From Quercus robur (lineage: Eukaryota; Streptophyta; Magnoliopsida; Fagales; Fagaceae): a stretch of 64,000 nucleotides of DNA. The notes under the pieces were generated by a model that did not search any database, was not told the origin of the DNA, and saw only the letters and a list, made by a program, of their open reading frames with translations. The stretch lies in contig NC_065538.1 in assembly GCF_932294415.1 (NCBI RefSeq), forward strand, positions 42,623,843 through 42,687,842, written 5' to 3'. This document shows, in pieces, positions 42,841 to 54,556 of the stretch. The position numbers and the translations under genes are program-made. The stretch's first letter is position 1. Each line of letters begins with the position of its first letter.

Positions 42841-42979
42841 CTCTTACGATAGACATAAATACATAATAGACGTCAGCAACAAAATAGGGGAAAAATGAAT
42901 TTTATTCTATTAAGAGAAAGAGGTTGTGGATTCAATAGGGACAAACTCCATTGGTATTCATTTGGAAATAGTTCATTTA

Positions 42980-43180
42980 GGGTCCGTTTGGGATTCACTT
43001 ATTTTGCTGAAATTGAGAACTTTTTGCCGAAAGTACTGTTGATAAAGGCAAAAATTAGTTGAAATAGTACTATGGGACCCATGAATAATACCATAAAGTG
43101 CAAAGGGACCCATAAATAGTAGCAAATATAAACTAAATAGTAAAATAAGTTGACAAAAATAATTTTTTCCAAACGGACAC
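42980..43180. mobile_element. Tourist-like (PIF/Harbinger) MITE, 201 bp
   Basis: The ends GGGTCCGTTTGG and CCAAACGGACAC are inverted, and TTA is duplicated on both sides (42977-42979 and 43181-43183). Confidence 0.85.
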
Positions 43181-43183
43181 TTA

Positions 43184-46100
43184 GTTTTTGCTTGAAGTGT
43201 ACTAAAATATATTTGTACTTAAAAAAAAGTAAAGAAAAAAAGATTTAAAAAAACTGTATATATAATAGTAAAAAAAAAAAAAAACAAGTTCGCTTATTTT
43301 GTAAATAATCTCACCTTTTTCATGAGTAAGGTTTAAGTGGGGTAAAATACAGTAACCACAACGGCAAACTAAGGACCCTGTTACTAATGCTTCAAGAGGG
43401 GTTCATTCCCTGACTTGATAAAAAAACCTAATGTATAAAATATTATTTTATTAGTTTAATTTACTTTTAAAAAGATTTTTGCACACTTAAATCTTGTACA
43501 CTTTGACATAGATCAGTTCAACCCAAAACTAAACAACACAAATCAGTCCATCCCAAAACCAACCAATAACATAAATCACAGATCTATCTCTCATGAATCT
43601 CTTTTCTCTATTTGAGTATTGTTATCTCCGATTTTAAGAGTAAATAATGAGTGTTTGTGAGTTGTAAGTGTATCTCTTTTTATTATAAAATTATATATTA
43701 TTTGTATGAGTGTGTCTAATACTAATTGTGTGCATTATTTATTTATTTATCTATTTATTTTTGTTATAATGTTATTTGTGTGAATGTATACGTGTATAGT
43801 ATAAATATAATATAACTTTATATAATTTAATAATTAGGAAATATAGAGGGTTTGTTACATGTGTGTGTATTGTTATCATGTTATAATAACATTTTGTTAT
43901 AAAGTCAGTGATTAAAAAAAAAAAAAAAAAAAAACTAACGATTCTTCAAACATTTGGTTGGTTAAGTAGACATATAGAGTATTATTTATATATCTATGGA
44001 TGAGTGTAGCTTTTTACGTCAATAATTAAGACAATGCATGTAGGTTAAGTTTTGTCATTTAGTTTAAAATATTTTTATAAAAACAGTGACAGATAGATAA
44101 TCACAATTGCATAAAACGACCACATTTTATACAAACTTTACAAAATAAAATGATTACTCTTACCTACTTTGATAATAAATAATGAAAACTTATAATGATA
44201 TCAAAATATAAAAACTTGTAGAAAGAAATAGTAAAATGTCATGTATTTGTGTGATTCTTATTTTTTTTGGGTTAATAACTTAATATATTTAAGTTTTTTT
44301 ATATTAATTTTTTAAATTTAAATTTCTTAATAACTCGTGAAATGAAATTCTAAACCGCTGCAGCTGCAAACTCCCTTTTATTATTGAATTGTGTTAATGG
44401 GCATTGTAAGATGCCCGTTAACTGCAACCTATTATACTTTTTTTGCAATTTTATGTCATATTTTTAAAGCTTTTAAGTTGTGAAGCCAGTTTTATAAAGA
44501 GAAAAAAAAAATATTAAAACAAATTGTGAAGTTAATTTTATATACTAAATTTTTTTTATTAAATGAAACCCGCGTGAGTACAACCTTAACAACAATACTA
44601 GTTAACATTTGCCTTTATTATTAAGAAAACGCAAAAGAATGGTAGCGTTTGTCCACAAATAGGTGATTGTAGTGTAGGAGCAGTTGTAACTCCCAAACGG
44701 ATGTGAACGTCACTTCCCACCACCTCTGCTCCTCTTCATCTTCGTCTTCGTCTTCGTGTCCAGGGACGTGGCTTGGGGCACGTGCCACTCCCACCCTGAT
44801 GATATAAGCAACCCCAATGGGCCATGGCCCATGTTCCACTTCACAGTTTCTGACTTGTCAGAGACCCAACTAAACCAAACCAAACAAACAAATATATATC
44901 TGCTTTTTTCGTATATGAGAGAGAGAGAGAGAGAGAGAGTATTGTGACAGTTATCTGGGCACCCATCTATTTAGACTTGAATACCCAAAATTACCCCTTC
45001 TTATTGGAATTGAATGGATGTGGGTTTTTCTCTTAAAATGGGTATGAAATATGAATAATGCATTTAATATGTTATGTAATTAGGACAAGTCTTGTGCGTC
45101 ATCCTCTAATCTATGAGTCAAAAGATACCACACTTCACCAATAGCTTATCCCTCTATATTTAATGTAATGGTGCTCGATATCACTAAACCTCATATATGG
45201 GTGGTGAATCATGGATACATATATATCACTCAATGTTTTTTTTTATTTTATTTTTTATTTTTTATTTTTTTATTTTATGATTTTGATAAAACTTCTATCG
45301 CAAACAAAAAATCCAACAGGTTACAAATGAGAGCCACAGACAGTGGCTTGCTCCAGAGAGAATTACGTTAGAGAAACTAGAAGGAGCTGATCCCAATATA
45401 ATTGTGAGTTTATTACTGCTTCCCAATTATTGAAAAATGTGTTTTTTAAGGGGAAAAAAAATGTTACATAACTGCAACGTGTATCATGCAGTATCAACTC
45501 TACATATATGTATCAAAAAGATTTTTTTTTTTTTTTTAAAGGTGTCTTTTCAGGAAGAAAAGGATGTACCATATCTTCAACGTGTGTCATGCAGAATCAA
45601 GTCTAGAAGATATGTGTAAATTATGAATGTATGAGTCTTAAGGAATATAGCAAAAAAGAGGAGTCGGAAGGAATACATATCATTTATCTAGTATCTTATT
45701 CTATCTCGTGGAATCCAATTTAAAACATGACCAGTCCACAATCTCATTAAAAAATAAATAAATAAAAAAATTACAACAACCTTTTAAGTACCTCACATGT
45801 TTTTCTCAACAAAAAAAAAAAAAAAAGTACCTCACATGTAATTATTGTGACCAAAATTTATTTTATTTTATTTTCTTTTGTATTGTTTTGTTAAAAAAAG
45901 TGATTGTATGGTTGAATAAATGAGATGATAGTCAACTCATTAGATATCTTTTATGCATTATTTTTAATTATAATTTTAATAAAAATCTAGCAATTTTTAG
46001 TTTATGCATTATTCATGGATCATTATTTTGATCAAATTCTTTAATGTAGAATAAATGTTTAAAATTTTTATAACTCAATGACATTTTAGATTTACACTAA

Positions 46101-46280
46101 ATTCATGATCTATTTTAAAGAGTAGAAATTTTAATTCTTAGTTACTAGTACTTGAGTGCATGATTTTTTTCCCTTTTTCTTTTCTTATTTTTACTTATGA
46201 AAATGGTAGAAGGAGTATTATAGCTAATATTATTCTTATTCGATAGAAGTTTTACTATCAAACGAAATAAAAGAGAGAAG
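43184..46280. other. AT-rich intergenic DNA
   Basis: No gene is supported. Noted items are a (GA)n microsatellite (44918-44939), a more GC-rich patch with a CACGTG core (44778-44785), and a diverged tandem pair at 45437-45525 and 45535-45620 ('aacgtgt(a/g)tcatgcag'). Confidence 0.45.
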
Positions 46281-46285
46281 GTTCT

Positions 46286-47085
46286 TGTAAGGACCGAATT
46301 TGGACTGGACCCAGTATAGGATTAGATTTTAGCCCAACAAGCCCAAACAATGAATTTGTAGAATGTGGGTGAAAGAACTAGTTCTATTCTAGAAGAAAAA
46401 CAATAATAATTGCTGATTTCAGAGCATTAAACACAAATAAGATAAGAAAATCTGTCATCGGCACGACTTGAGGAGCTATGTTATAATGTATTGTTGATGA
46501 ACAAAGTTACAAGAGTTCAAAGTATTATTACAAGGATTTCTTGGTTTTTCCGATCCCCCTTCTTTAGGCCACCTTCCCATGCTATATATTACAATCATGG
46601 TATCATCTCTACCATACATGTGTAGGATAGATTTTAGGAATTCCTTCTTGTCCCATCCAACACCTCCCAGAGCCATTAACTAGTAGCTATAAAGCTGCTT
46701 AACCACTGTTCAGGTATCACCTCCACATTAATACGGCCAAAAAGTTAGTTGGGAGACATTTAATGTGGAGGTAACAGCTTTTGAAGATATTTGTTGCCTT
46801 CCTTTGCTCATCCCTTATCCAATGTCCGACTCCTAGTTGTGATGCAACCTTGAAGAATGTCCAGGATGATAAGACATTCTTACTGACCTCGAATCTCTGT
46901 TTCCGAGATGGCTTTTCTCTTCGGATGTATTTTAGACTATCACATACAATCTTTATTTCTTCCTTTTATACCATTCCCATTATAATTTTACTTGACCATC
47001 CTCGGATTGGTTAATATCCTCGGATTTGGCCATAGGCCCAATTCAAATAGTTTTAATTGTACCTTCTAGATAATTGGCCCCCACA
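46286..47085 (-). mobile_element. Solo LTR, 800 bp, related to the 57183-60952 element
   Basis: Starts TGTAAGGACC and ends GGCCCCCACA (plus strand), with a target duplication GTTCT/GTTCC (46281-46285, 47086-47090; one mismatch). Ends and internal motifs ('aagcccaaacaatga', 'tttgtagaatgtgggt') match the LTRs at 57183 and 60280. Their primer-binding site shows that the family reads on the minus strand here. No second LTR or interior is present. Confidence 0.8.
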
Positions 47086-47097
47086 GTTCCATTTTTA

Positions 47098-47250
47098 CTT
47101 TTTTCTAGAGAATTTCAACTTTTGACGTTCACTCCTGATCTCTTTATCATCAAACTAATACACTAATCGATTTTTTGTGTAGGCGGAAATTGAACCCCAT
47201 ATCTCGTATTCAACTATCAAAGATTTTACCAATTGAGTTAATTGGAATCT
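47098..47250 (-). mobile_element. tRNA-derived SINE (Au-like), second copy
   Basis: Same order of A-box-like and B-box-like motifs as 40770-40930 on the minus strand, more diverged. Confidence 0.65.
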
Positions 47251-47706
47251 ACTCCCATTTTTACTTTATTGTGATTGTTTGCTATTTAAAATTTAATAGT
47301 GTTATAAGTGAAAGAATAGAAATCATAAACTTGTCCCTTAAAGTTTAGATATTTTTAGCATGTGGAGCATTCCATAGTGTGATATAGAAATAAAGAAAAA
47401 GAAAATTAAGAGAAAAGGCGAAATTAAGAAAGATTAGAATTAACATGGTGCAGTTTAAAAACTTACATCTACGATAAAAAAGAACTCTATATGGCTACAT
47501 GTTGTTATAATGAGTTTTTTTATTACAAAGAACAAGTTTGACAATATAGGAATATATTAGGCTTAATATGGCAACCCTAATTAAAACCATAGTATTTCAT
47601 GGTATTACAAATAATGATAGCTCATGGCACTATAAAACAATGATAGCCTATGGTATTTTCAAGACCAGGATCTACAAATTTATGGAAATATCCTAATATA
47701 TTTTTA
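47251..47706. other. AT-rich spacer
   Basis: No gene. Two near-repeats of 'gatagc(c)tatggta' lie around 47617-47655. Confidence 0.4.
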
Positions 47707-48029
47707 GGGTAAATTACAAAGTTGGTTCTTATCTTTTACATTACATTTTAATTGTGTCAATTTGGTCCTTAACCTTTTTAGTGCTGTGTCAATTTAATCC
47801 ATGTCGTTACCCTTGAATGGAAAAAGTTGATGTGTCAAATGAAATAATAAAAAATTATTTTCATACCACGTCAACAACCAACTATACCACCAGATTAGAA
47901 TCATCAGATTAAAAAAAAAAAAAAAAATGTCACACGTAAGATCAAGTTTGGGAAAATTCTAAAGTCTCTAATTTCCTTTCTTCTCCCTCACCCACACGCT
48001 AGTCAAGATCAAATTGCGAACGGCAATGA

Positions 48030-48423
48030 GGATTTTGTGCCTCCAATTGAAATAGGATTGTTGACAATGAAAGAACCTCTGACATCGTTGTTGCTGTCTT
48101 TACTAGTTATGGAATCATGCGACATATAGAACACGATTTCATAAGTTATGAATGCTTTAAATTTGAGGCCAAAGAAGGAGAAGGGGAATAGGAAAGAGGG
48201 TCAGAGTATAGGATTGGTGCCGTTGAGTGCGGAGTTAATGGTGGTGATGCAGGAGATGATTAAGATGGAGGTGAGAAGCTATATGATTAGGTTATAAAAG
48301 AAGCATGGAGCTGGATCTAGGATTTGTATGGGTATGGATATAAGTATGGGTATGGGTATGAGAGGTGAGGATGGGTTTAGGAACGTGGCTGTGAAGAGAA
48401 TCAAAATTAGTATTATTGAATAG
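48030..48423 (+). pseudogene. Captured fragment of an unidentified conserved plant gene
   Basis: From 48148 one frame runs 49 codons ('NALNLRPKKEKG', 'LVPLSAELMVVMQEMIKMEV'), meets TAA at 48295-48297, and continues open in the same frame to 48423 with 'GFRNVAVKRIKIS'. A conserved-looking C terminus after an internal stop indicates a decayed exon. I have seen this type of sequence in uncharacterised plant proteins but cannot name the family. It is enclosed by the TIRs at 47707 and 50436. Confidence 0.5.
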
Positions 48424-48483
48424 TTGTGACTTGTGATGGCGATGAAAAAAAACTAGGTGTTTGGTTTTTTCTTGCGGTAATTA

Positions 48484-49951
48484 TAGTGGCGGCTCCATGA
48501 ATTTTTCTCAGGGTGTTCCATAAGGAGTATAAATTACACAACCCACTATGCATTATCTATGGCTCAACCCATTGTCTAATATAATTTAATTTGTTTGTCT
48601 TTTATAATGTATTAGTTAATTAAATTATTAATTATTATTGTTTAGTTGCTTCATTACTTTTCTTTACTAACTACTAGCAGTTTAGCACACACTCCACTGT
48701 GAATGAACACACATCCCATGTGCATTATCTATGGCTCAACCCACTACCTAGTGCCTAACATAATTTAATTTTTTGTCTTTTATACTGCCTCTACATACCT
48801 TTAGCCTTTACTGCCTCTACCTATCCACTTCCCTAATTCAAATATCCCACCCCACGGTGCCATGGCCCCCATCCACTGCCCACTCAACAGATAAGAGTCA
48901 CAAGAGCCAATCAACATTCCACAAAATTAAACATATAAAACATTCATAACACACAAAATTGACAATACACAAAATGACAAACTTACAAACCAATAAAGTC
49001 AAAATGTCAAATAAAGTTATAAAGTAAAGGCAGTTAGACATTCAGACAAAGAGAAATAGAGAAACAGAGAGATAAAGAGAATCTCATTTTGGTTCAAAGA
49101 GAAAGAAAGAGAGAACTCCGTCCTCACTCAGTCACTCTCAGATTAGAGCACAGCAATTAGCAAAGCCAAAGATGTAAGATTTAGATGAGATATACTGATA
49201 GAGAAAAAGAGAGAGAAGTAAAAAGAACTAAAATACCTTGAAGCCTGAGGGGTGGCACCGCGGCAGCATGTCTAGGCGAGGACTCAAGGGACGAGGGTCG
49301 AGGTGATGAGGCAAGCCAAGCTATCTCTGATTCGATTTCCTATCTCGCTGACGCTGTTGCTCGAGTTTGAGGCGGTCCAGGTGAAGGCGCCATCACATCG
49401 ATGTGCTTGGAGCTTGGTCGTTGATGAGGTTTTTATTGTTTAGGTTAGGAGTTCAATTCTGATTTCAGTTTTACTAATTTGCTTTACCATTTGATGATTT
49501 TGATCAATCGGTGGACACGTATTAGTAATTTGGGTTTTGGTTGGTTGGTTGGTTTTTTTTTTTTTTTTTTTAGAATCCGTTTAGGTTGGGCCGTATTTAG
49601 TTAATAAAAATTTAACTAAATTTTTTTTGAGAATCCGTTTGGGTTAGTTTTGTTTAGGATTGATGTTGGGCTTTCTTTCCCTAGGGTGGGGCTTGCTCTG
49701 TTATTTATTTATTTTTATTTTTTAAAGTTTTTAGTTAAAAAAAAATTTTGGGCTTTTTCTTTTTGCTTAAAAGTAGAACAAATAATGGAGCAAAATTTAA
49801 TTTTATTGGCATAAAAAAAATTGAGGTTGTTCTCAAATTTTTTTTGAAGGGTATTCAAATAACTAATATATATATATATATATATATTTTTTTTTTTTTC
49901 AGGTCAGGGTGGTCCTGAGACCACCCTGCCCTTAACATGGCGCCACCACTA
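48484..49951. mobile_element. hAT-like element, 1,468 bp, nested in the MULE-like element
   Basis: The ends TAGTGGCGGCTCCATG and CATGGCGCCACCACTA are inverted with few mismatches, and the 8-bp flanks are GGTAATTA (48476-48483) and GGTAGTTA (49952-49959). The interior has purine-rich sequence (49040-49240), a short GC-rich stretch (49245-49410) and a TA microsatellite (49867-49886). No complete transposase was found. Confidence 0.75.
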
Positions 49952-50436
49952 GGTAGTTAGTGAATAAGTAAATGTATAGAGATAGAGAGCGGTTGAGGAT
50001 GAATCCAAGCAAAGAGGATTTAGAACTTAGGAGGGACTTTGATGGAGCATATTTTGAAAAAATTGAACTTTTTATTTCTGTTTGGCTTCTGGCCTTGTTT
50101 AGAGCTGGTATATGAAACAAAAACATGCTTCCACAATGGAAAAAAGAAAAAAAAAGTAAAAGAAATTTAATATATATAATTTATTTTAATTTGATGTGGT
50201 AATACAATTGACTGTTAATGTGGCATGAAATTTATTTTTTTATTTTTATTCTATTTGACACATCAACTTTTTCCATCCAAACGATTACGACAGGAACTAA
50301 ATTGACATGACGCTGAAAAGGTTAGGGACCAAATTAGCACAATTAAAAATTTAGGGACCAAATTAACACAATTAAAAATTTAGGGATCAAATTATAATAT
50401 GGTACAAATGATAAGGGCCAACTTTGTAATTTACCC

Positions 50437-51132
50437 TATATTCTAACATTCGCTACAAATGTAAAGTGGACAATTATGGAAAAATTGAGCTTGGAAGGAA
50501 AGTTTTCAATGCTAGCTAGGAAAGTCTACAATGCTCATTAAATAAATTAAGATCAATACTTAAAAAAAAAAACTGTCTAATCAATGCTTAAAAAAACCGT
50601 CTAAGAGTAAGAATCTCTAGAAGTGTGTGATGCACATGAAAAATGCAAAAACAAATGTCGTGCTACGGGAAAAATCTATCATGTGTCAGGCGCATGAGAT
50701 ACCAACTCTAGAACACATGTAGTTACATCTCCAATATGTGTATTGTGCGGAGCAAAGATTTATGGAAGTCAAATAGTAGGTCAAGTGTGTTTTCAAAACG
50801 AAACTGCTGCATGAGAGCTTTCAGGCTAAAGGGACCTAGATGTAGATTTGAGGAGTTTAAGTATAGATGAAGTCCTATGGATCATTGAGGAACATGAGGA
50901 AATGGTCACAAAGTGCATTTAGTGTGCTACTTGGGTAAAAGAAAACACCAAAAGATGCTTGAATAATCATAGCACAACGACTGAATGAGATTGTTAAAGG
51001 TCATACGAATGTGGCATTGACAAGAAAGATTAAGAGAGAACAAGCGAAAGTAAGAGGTGAATTAAGGTGGTTTAACATGAAGGTTTACATCTAGGGCAGT
51101 CCAAAATAACTACATTTTGCAATACTAAATTT
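50437..51132. other. Intergenic DNA without a recognised gene
   Basis: Moderately AT-rich. The stretch 50630-51080 is less AT-biased and might be an eroded coding remnant, but every frame is broken and I recognise nothing. Confidence 0.35.
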
Positions 51133-51265
51133 TTTGAGTAATGCTAGGGGCACATTATTTTCCGCATCCAAATTCACACCCTACTTATGTGTCAACTCTT
51201 AATTGACACATAAGCTGGATGTAAATTTGAGTTTGGGAAGGGATGCATCCCTAACATTTCTCAAA
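51133..51265. mobile_element. Short palindromic MITE, 133 bp
   Basis: Nearly the whole stretch folds on itself: TTTGAGTAATGCTAGGG pairs with CCCTAACATTTCTCAAA, and the centre has ttatgtgtcaa...ttgacacataa. No coding. Confidence 0.7.
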
Positions 51266-51504
51266 TCATTTATTACAATATATATATATATATATATGAT
51301 AAATCTAAAATCATAGTATTCCATGAAAATTTTTAAAGCATGATCTTACTCCATTACAAAAATATTCTTATAGATTCTAACACATCTCCCATGTTAAACT
51401 TATGATGCCAACATAAACATTCTTGGCAGAATATGTCTTCTTTAAACAATTGGCTGTAATTTAACATGTATTTACTCCTTGAGTTATGGAACTCATTGGG
51501 TCAA

Positions 51505-52037
51505 TTGTGTTTGGTTGGAGGTAAAATATTTTTCAACCTTAAAATATTTTCAAGTGAAAATATTTTTCAGAATAGATGTTATTTTCAAGTATTTGGTTGT
51601 ATTCTTGGAAGTATTTCTAAAAATATTTTCCATTGTTTGGTTGTGTTCTTGAAAATGCTATGGAAACATAATTTCTTATATTTTCTCAATTTCCAATCAC
51701 ATATATAAATTTTAGATTAAAAAATCGTGTTCAAGGTCAGACAGTGGTGGCGGCTAGCAATCACTGGACATCGACAACAGTAGTTGGCTACCTGAGTTTG
51801 GGGATGTTAGTGGGGGATTGTGGTTGGGTGGTAGACACTCAGGGTACGAGGGTGGTGATTTGCATAATGAGTTTTGGGTGAAATTGGAAATGGTTTACAA
51901 AAAAATGAAGTGTAAACCAATTCCACCATAAGTGTTTTTATTTTACGGTCTACATGAAAACATTTTCCTTTATTCTAAACACCCGTAAATGCCGAAAATA
52001 TTTTCTGAAAATCAATTTTCATTGAACCAAACATAGC
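51505..52037. mobile_element. Probable MITE with TGTTTGGTT ends
   Basis: The left end 'tgtgtttggtt' and right end 'aaccaaacata' are inverted, and 'aaaatattttc' motifs recur inside. No target duplication was established. Confidence 0.4.
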
Positions 52038-52459
52038 TAAGCTCCATTTCTTATATTGTAAAATATTTTACGGAAAACGTTTTCAACATTTTATCTTGTT
52101 CATTTTGTTGTAAAATGTTGATCAAATTGAAAACATTTTCAATTGACCCTAAAATGTTTTGTAAAATATTTTATAAAAATATACGTGGCAAAATATTGTA
52201 CAAAAACAAAGGCTCTCCCCCATTTGCCAGCCATCAATGTTCGCTAGGGCCTAGGAGGTACTGACAACGAGTAAACGGATCACCGAGAGAGCATGGGATT
52301 TCTCTAAATAATACAAGGGACAAAAGTGTCTTTGAAGAAAATGGGGTGTCCAAGTGATCAAGTATGGGCGTCCAAATTGCACAAAATAATGTCGTTTTGT
52401 AGGACAGAAAAGACCTGAAAAAGTAATTAAATTAAAAAAAAGAAAAAAAAGAATAGAAG

Positions 52460-53608
52460 ACTTAAGAGAGTCTGTCATTGTAGTACATGCAAGTGGAATG
52501 AAAGAGAAAAGACAGAGAGAAAGAAAGAAAGAGCAAAAAGAAAGAGAGAGAAAAGAGAAGAAAAAAAGATGAGTTTGCTGAGGTCTGACAAAGCCACCAC
52601 CCCATTGATGACCGCCACGCCACCTTCTTCTCTCTTAGCTTCCTCTGCCGCCGCCTCTTCATCCCTCTTCCCCACTGGTCCTTTCTCTGTTATTCTATTC
52701 CCCGCAGATCCCTATACTTTTACTTATTCTCCTAAAATTTCTTTTGTTTGAGGTTATATTAATCTTGGGGTGTGTGAAAATCTGTACTCAAAAGACTCTT
52801 TTTTTTTTTCTTTTTTTGAAGTATTTGCAAGGATCAGGTAGAGTTTTTGATTGTGTTTTGGGCTTTTCTCATGTGTATAGATAGATATAAGGTGCTCTGA
52901 TCAAAGCAGTGAACTTGGGTTTCCCAGTTGGTGAGAGATGGGACTGAATTTCTCTATAAACTCACTGCACTTTTACTGAACCCAAAAAAAAAAAAAAAAG
53001 AACCCAATTTCCCTGAAATCTCTCTTACCCTCAGATTGAGACCTCACCTTTCTGCACCTATCCACGTCCGACACTCGTACACACTCAACTTTCCAGTCTT
53101 CCAGATAGCACAGAAAAAGCAAGCTAGCTCTTTTTTCCCTAAACTTTATTTTTCACTCTTTATTTACCTTCTTTATTAGGGAGAGAAACGGCTGGGATGA
53201 TGAAAATCTTGGGGGATTTTTTTTAAATATAGAGAGATTGAGTTCTTATTAGATTTTATTTTTCTTTGTTTTTTTCTCTGGTGTATATTTGGTAATGAAG
53301 TTGAAGTGCCTTGGTTTTGTGGTGGGTTGGTAGGTGGGAACGAGAGGATTGCAATTTGCATGCACACAAAGAGTAACGATGGGCGTTAGTTTTTTGCACT
53401 GTGTAGATTCTCAAAGCCTAGAGACAGACACGTTGAGTTTCCAAAACTGAAACGCTCCAAATTGAGAGTCCACTTCCCCCAAAACCTGCATGCGAACCAA
53501 AGCCAAAACCTTCACAATATATAGACAAAACCCACAAGATAAATCACACCCACCACCAAAAAGAAACAAAAGATTTGGACTTTTAAGGCTTTCGATTGAC
53601 ACAGAGAG
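52460..53608 (+). promoter_or_regulatory. Upstream region of the Dof gene, with TATA-like motif
   Basis: GC content rises and pyrimidine-rich tracts appear from 52460. A TATATAG motif lies at 53518-53524, about 85 bp before the ATG at 53609, a plausible core promoter. If so, transcription would start near 53550. A 60-codon Ser/Ala/Thr/Pro-rich frame at 52569-52751 (atgagtttgctgaggtct start) could be a separate upstream exon or an unrelated peptide; I do not count it as a gene. Confidence 0.5.
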
Positions 53609-54556
53609 ATGCAGCAAGAGATTAGAGATGGAGAAGGATCAGAAGACATGAAGCCACAAAGTCAAGACCAAAGATTGAAGCCTATGCAACTGGACAATCA
53701 GCAGCAACAACAACAGCCTCAGCAGCCTCAGAAATGCCCCCGCTGTGAGTCTCTCAACACCAAGTTTTGTTATTACAACAACTATAGCCTGTCTCAGCCG
53801 CGTTACTTCTGCAAGACTTGTAGAAGGTATTGGACTCAAGGAGGAACCCTCAGAAACGTTCCTGTTGGTGGTGGTTGTCGAAAGGGAAAGCGTGCTAAAA
53901 CCTCATCATCAGCGTCTTCTAGCGAGAATTCAAGGTCTCATCAGCCACAACAACAAAATTTGGCAAACCCACCTGCTGTAATTCCTTCTAATCCAGTTAT
54001 CACAAGAAGTCCAGCTCTAAGGACTAAAGAACATGGTAATTTAGCTTCACCTTCCGCACCATCAATCCCTTCAATTTCACCATACTATGCGGCAGGTGGG
54101 TACTTGTCTTCTTTGGCAGCAATTCAATCTTTGAATCAATCACAGACTTACAGTCAAGCTCTAGGTGTTGGAGATGATTTAGGGGGTTCTTCAAATTTGA
54201 GTCTGCTACAGGGTTTTAGTGTCCCTTCTTTTGGGTCACAACAGCAGCAAAGGCAAATTCAGCAAACCCAGTTTTATCAAATGGGTAACAGAGATAGAAA
54301 CATGGAACATCTCTATCCGACTGAAGAAACTTTGATTCAATCAAACAGGCCTACAAGTTCTTCTTCACAGCATGATTGGCATCATAGCTTTATCAACAAT
54401 ACAAACAATCAAACGGCCTCTGATTCTGCTTTGTGGACTATGAGCACCGCCACCACAACCACCACAACTGGTAACACTAACAACAATAACAATACTGGCT
54501 CTACTTTGAATCCAAGTCAGTGGCCTGATCTGCCAGGGTATGGCCCACGTTCGTGA
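53609..54556 (+). CDS. Dof-type zinc-finger transcription factor
   Basis: A single 315-codon exon. The Dof domain covers about residues 41-95, with zinc-binding cysteines C43, C46, C68 and C71 (CPRC...CKTC) and the family signature '[17 protein letters not shown]' then '[18 protein letters not shown]'. Basic residues 'RKGKRAK' follow and may act in nuclear import. A Gln-rich run (31-41) precedes the domain; the C-terminal half is Ser/Gln/Asn-rich with Thr and Asn homopolymers and ends in 'QWPDLPGYG'. Dof proteins bind AAAG cores in promoters. The start ATG is the first in frame; no breaks are seen. I cannot assign a specific family member. Confidence 0.95.
   Translation: MQQEIRDGEGSEDMKPQSQDQRLKPMQLDNQQQQQQPQQPQKCPRCESLNTKFCYYNNYSLSQPRYFCKTCRRYWTQGGTLRNVPVGGGCRKGKRAKTSSSASSSENSRSHQPQQQNLANPPAVIPSNPVITRSPALRTKEHGNLASPSAPSIPSISPYYAAGGYLSSLAAIQSLNQSQTYSQALGVGDDLGGSSNLSLLQGFSVPSFGSQQQQRQIQQTQFYQMGNRDRNMEHLYPTEETLIQSNRPTSSSSQHDWHHSFINNTNNQTASDSALWTMSTATTTTTTGNTNNNNNTGSTLNPSQWPDLPGYGPRS

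Larger units (their letters stand above)
47707..50436. mobile_element. Non-autonomous MULE-like element with long TIRs and a captured fragment
   Basis: The ends GGGTAAATTACAAAGTTGG and its complement open long inverted repeats (about 47707-47890 and 50190-50436; the right arm has an extra internal duplication near 50340-50390). Direct flanks TATATTTTTA and TATATTCTA resemble an eroded 9-10-bp duplication. No transposase of its own was found. It contains a captured coding fragment (48030-48423) and a nested hAT element. Confidence 0.7.

Noticed and set aside
44621..44947. Possible small gene with a CACGTG box
   Set aside because: The frames are short with no motif or neighbour support; a single G-box is weak evidence.
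52569..52751. 60-codon Ser/Ala-rich frame upstream of the Dof gene as a gene
   Set aside because: Short, low-complexity, no motif; kept only as a possible leader exon.
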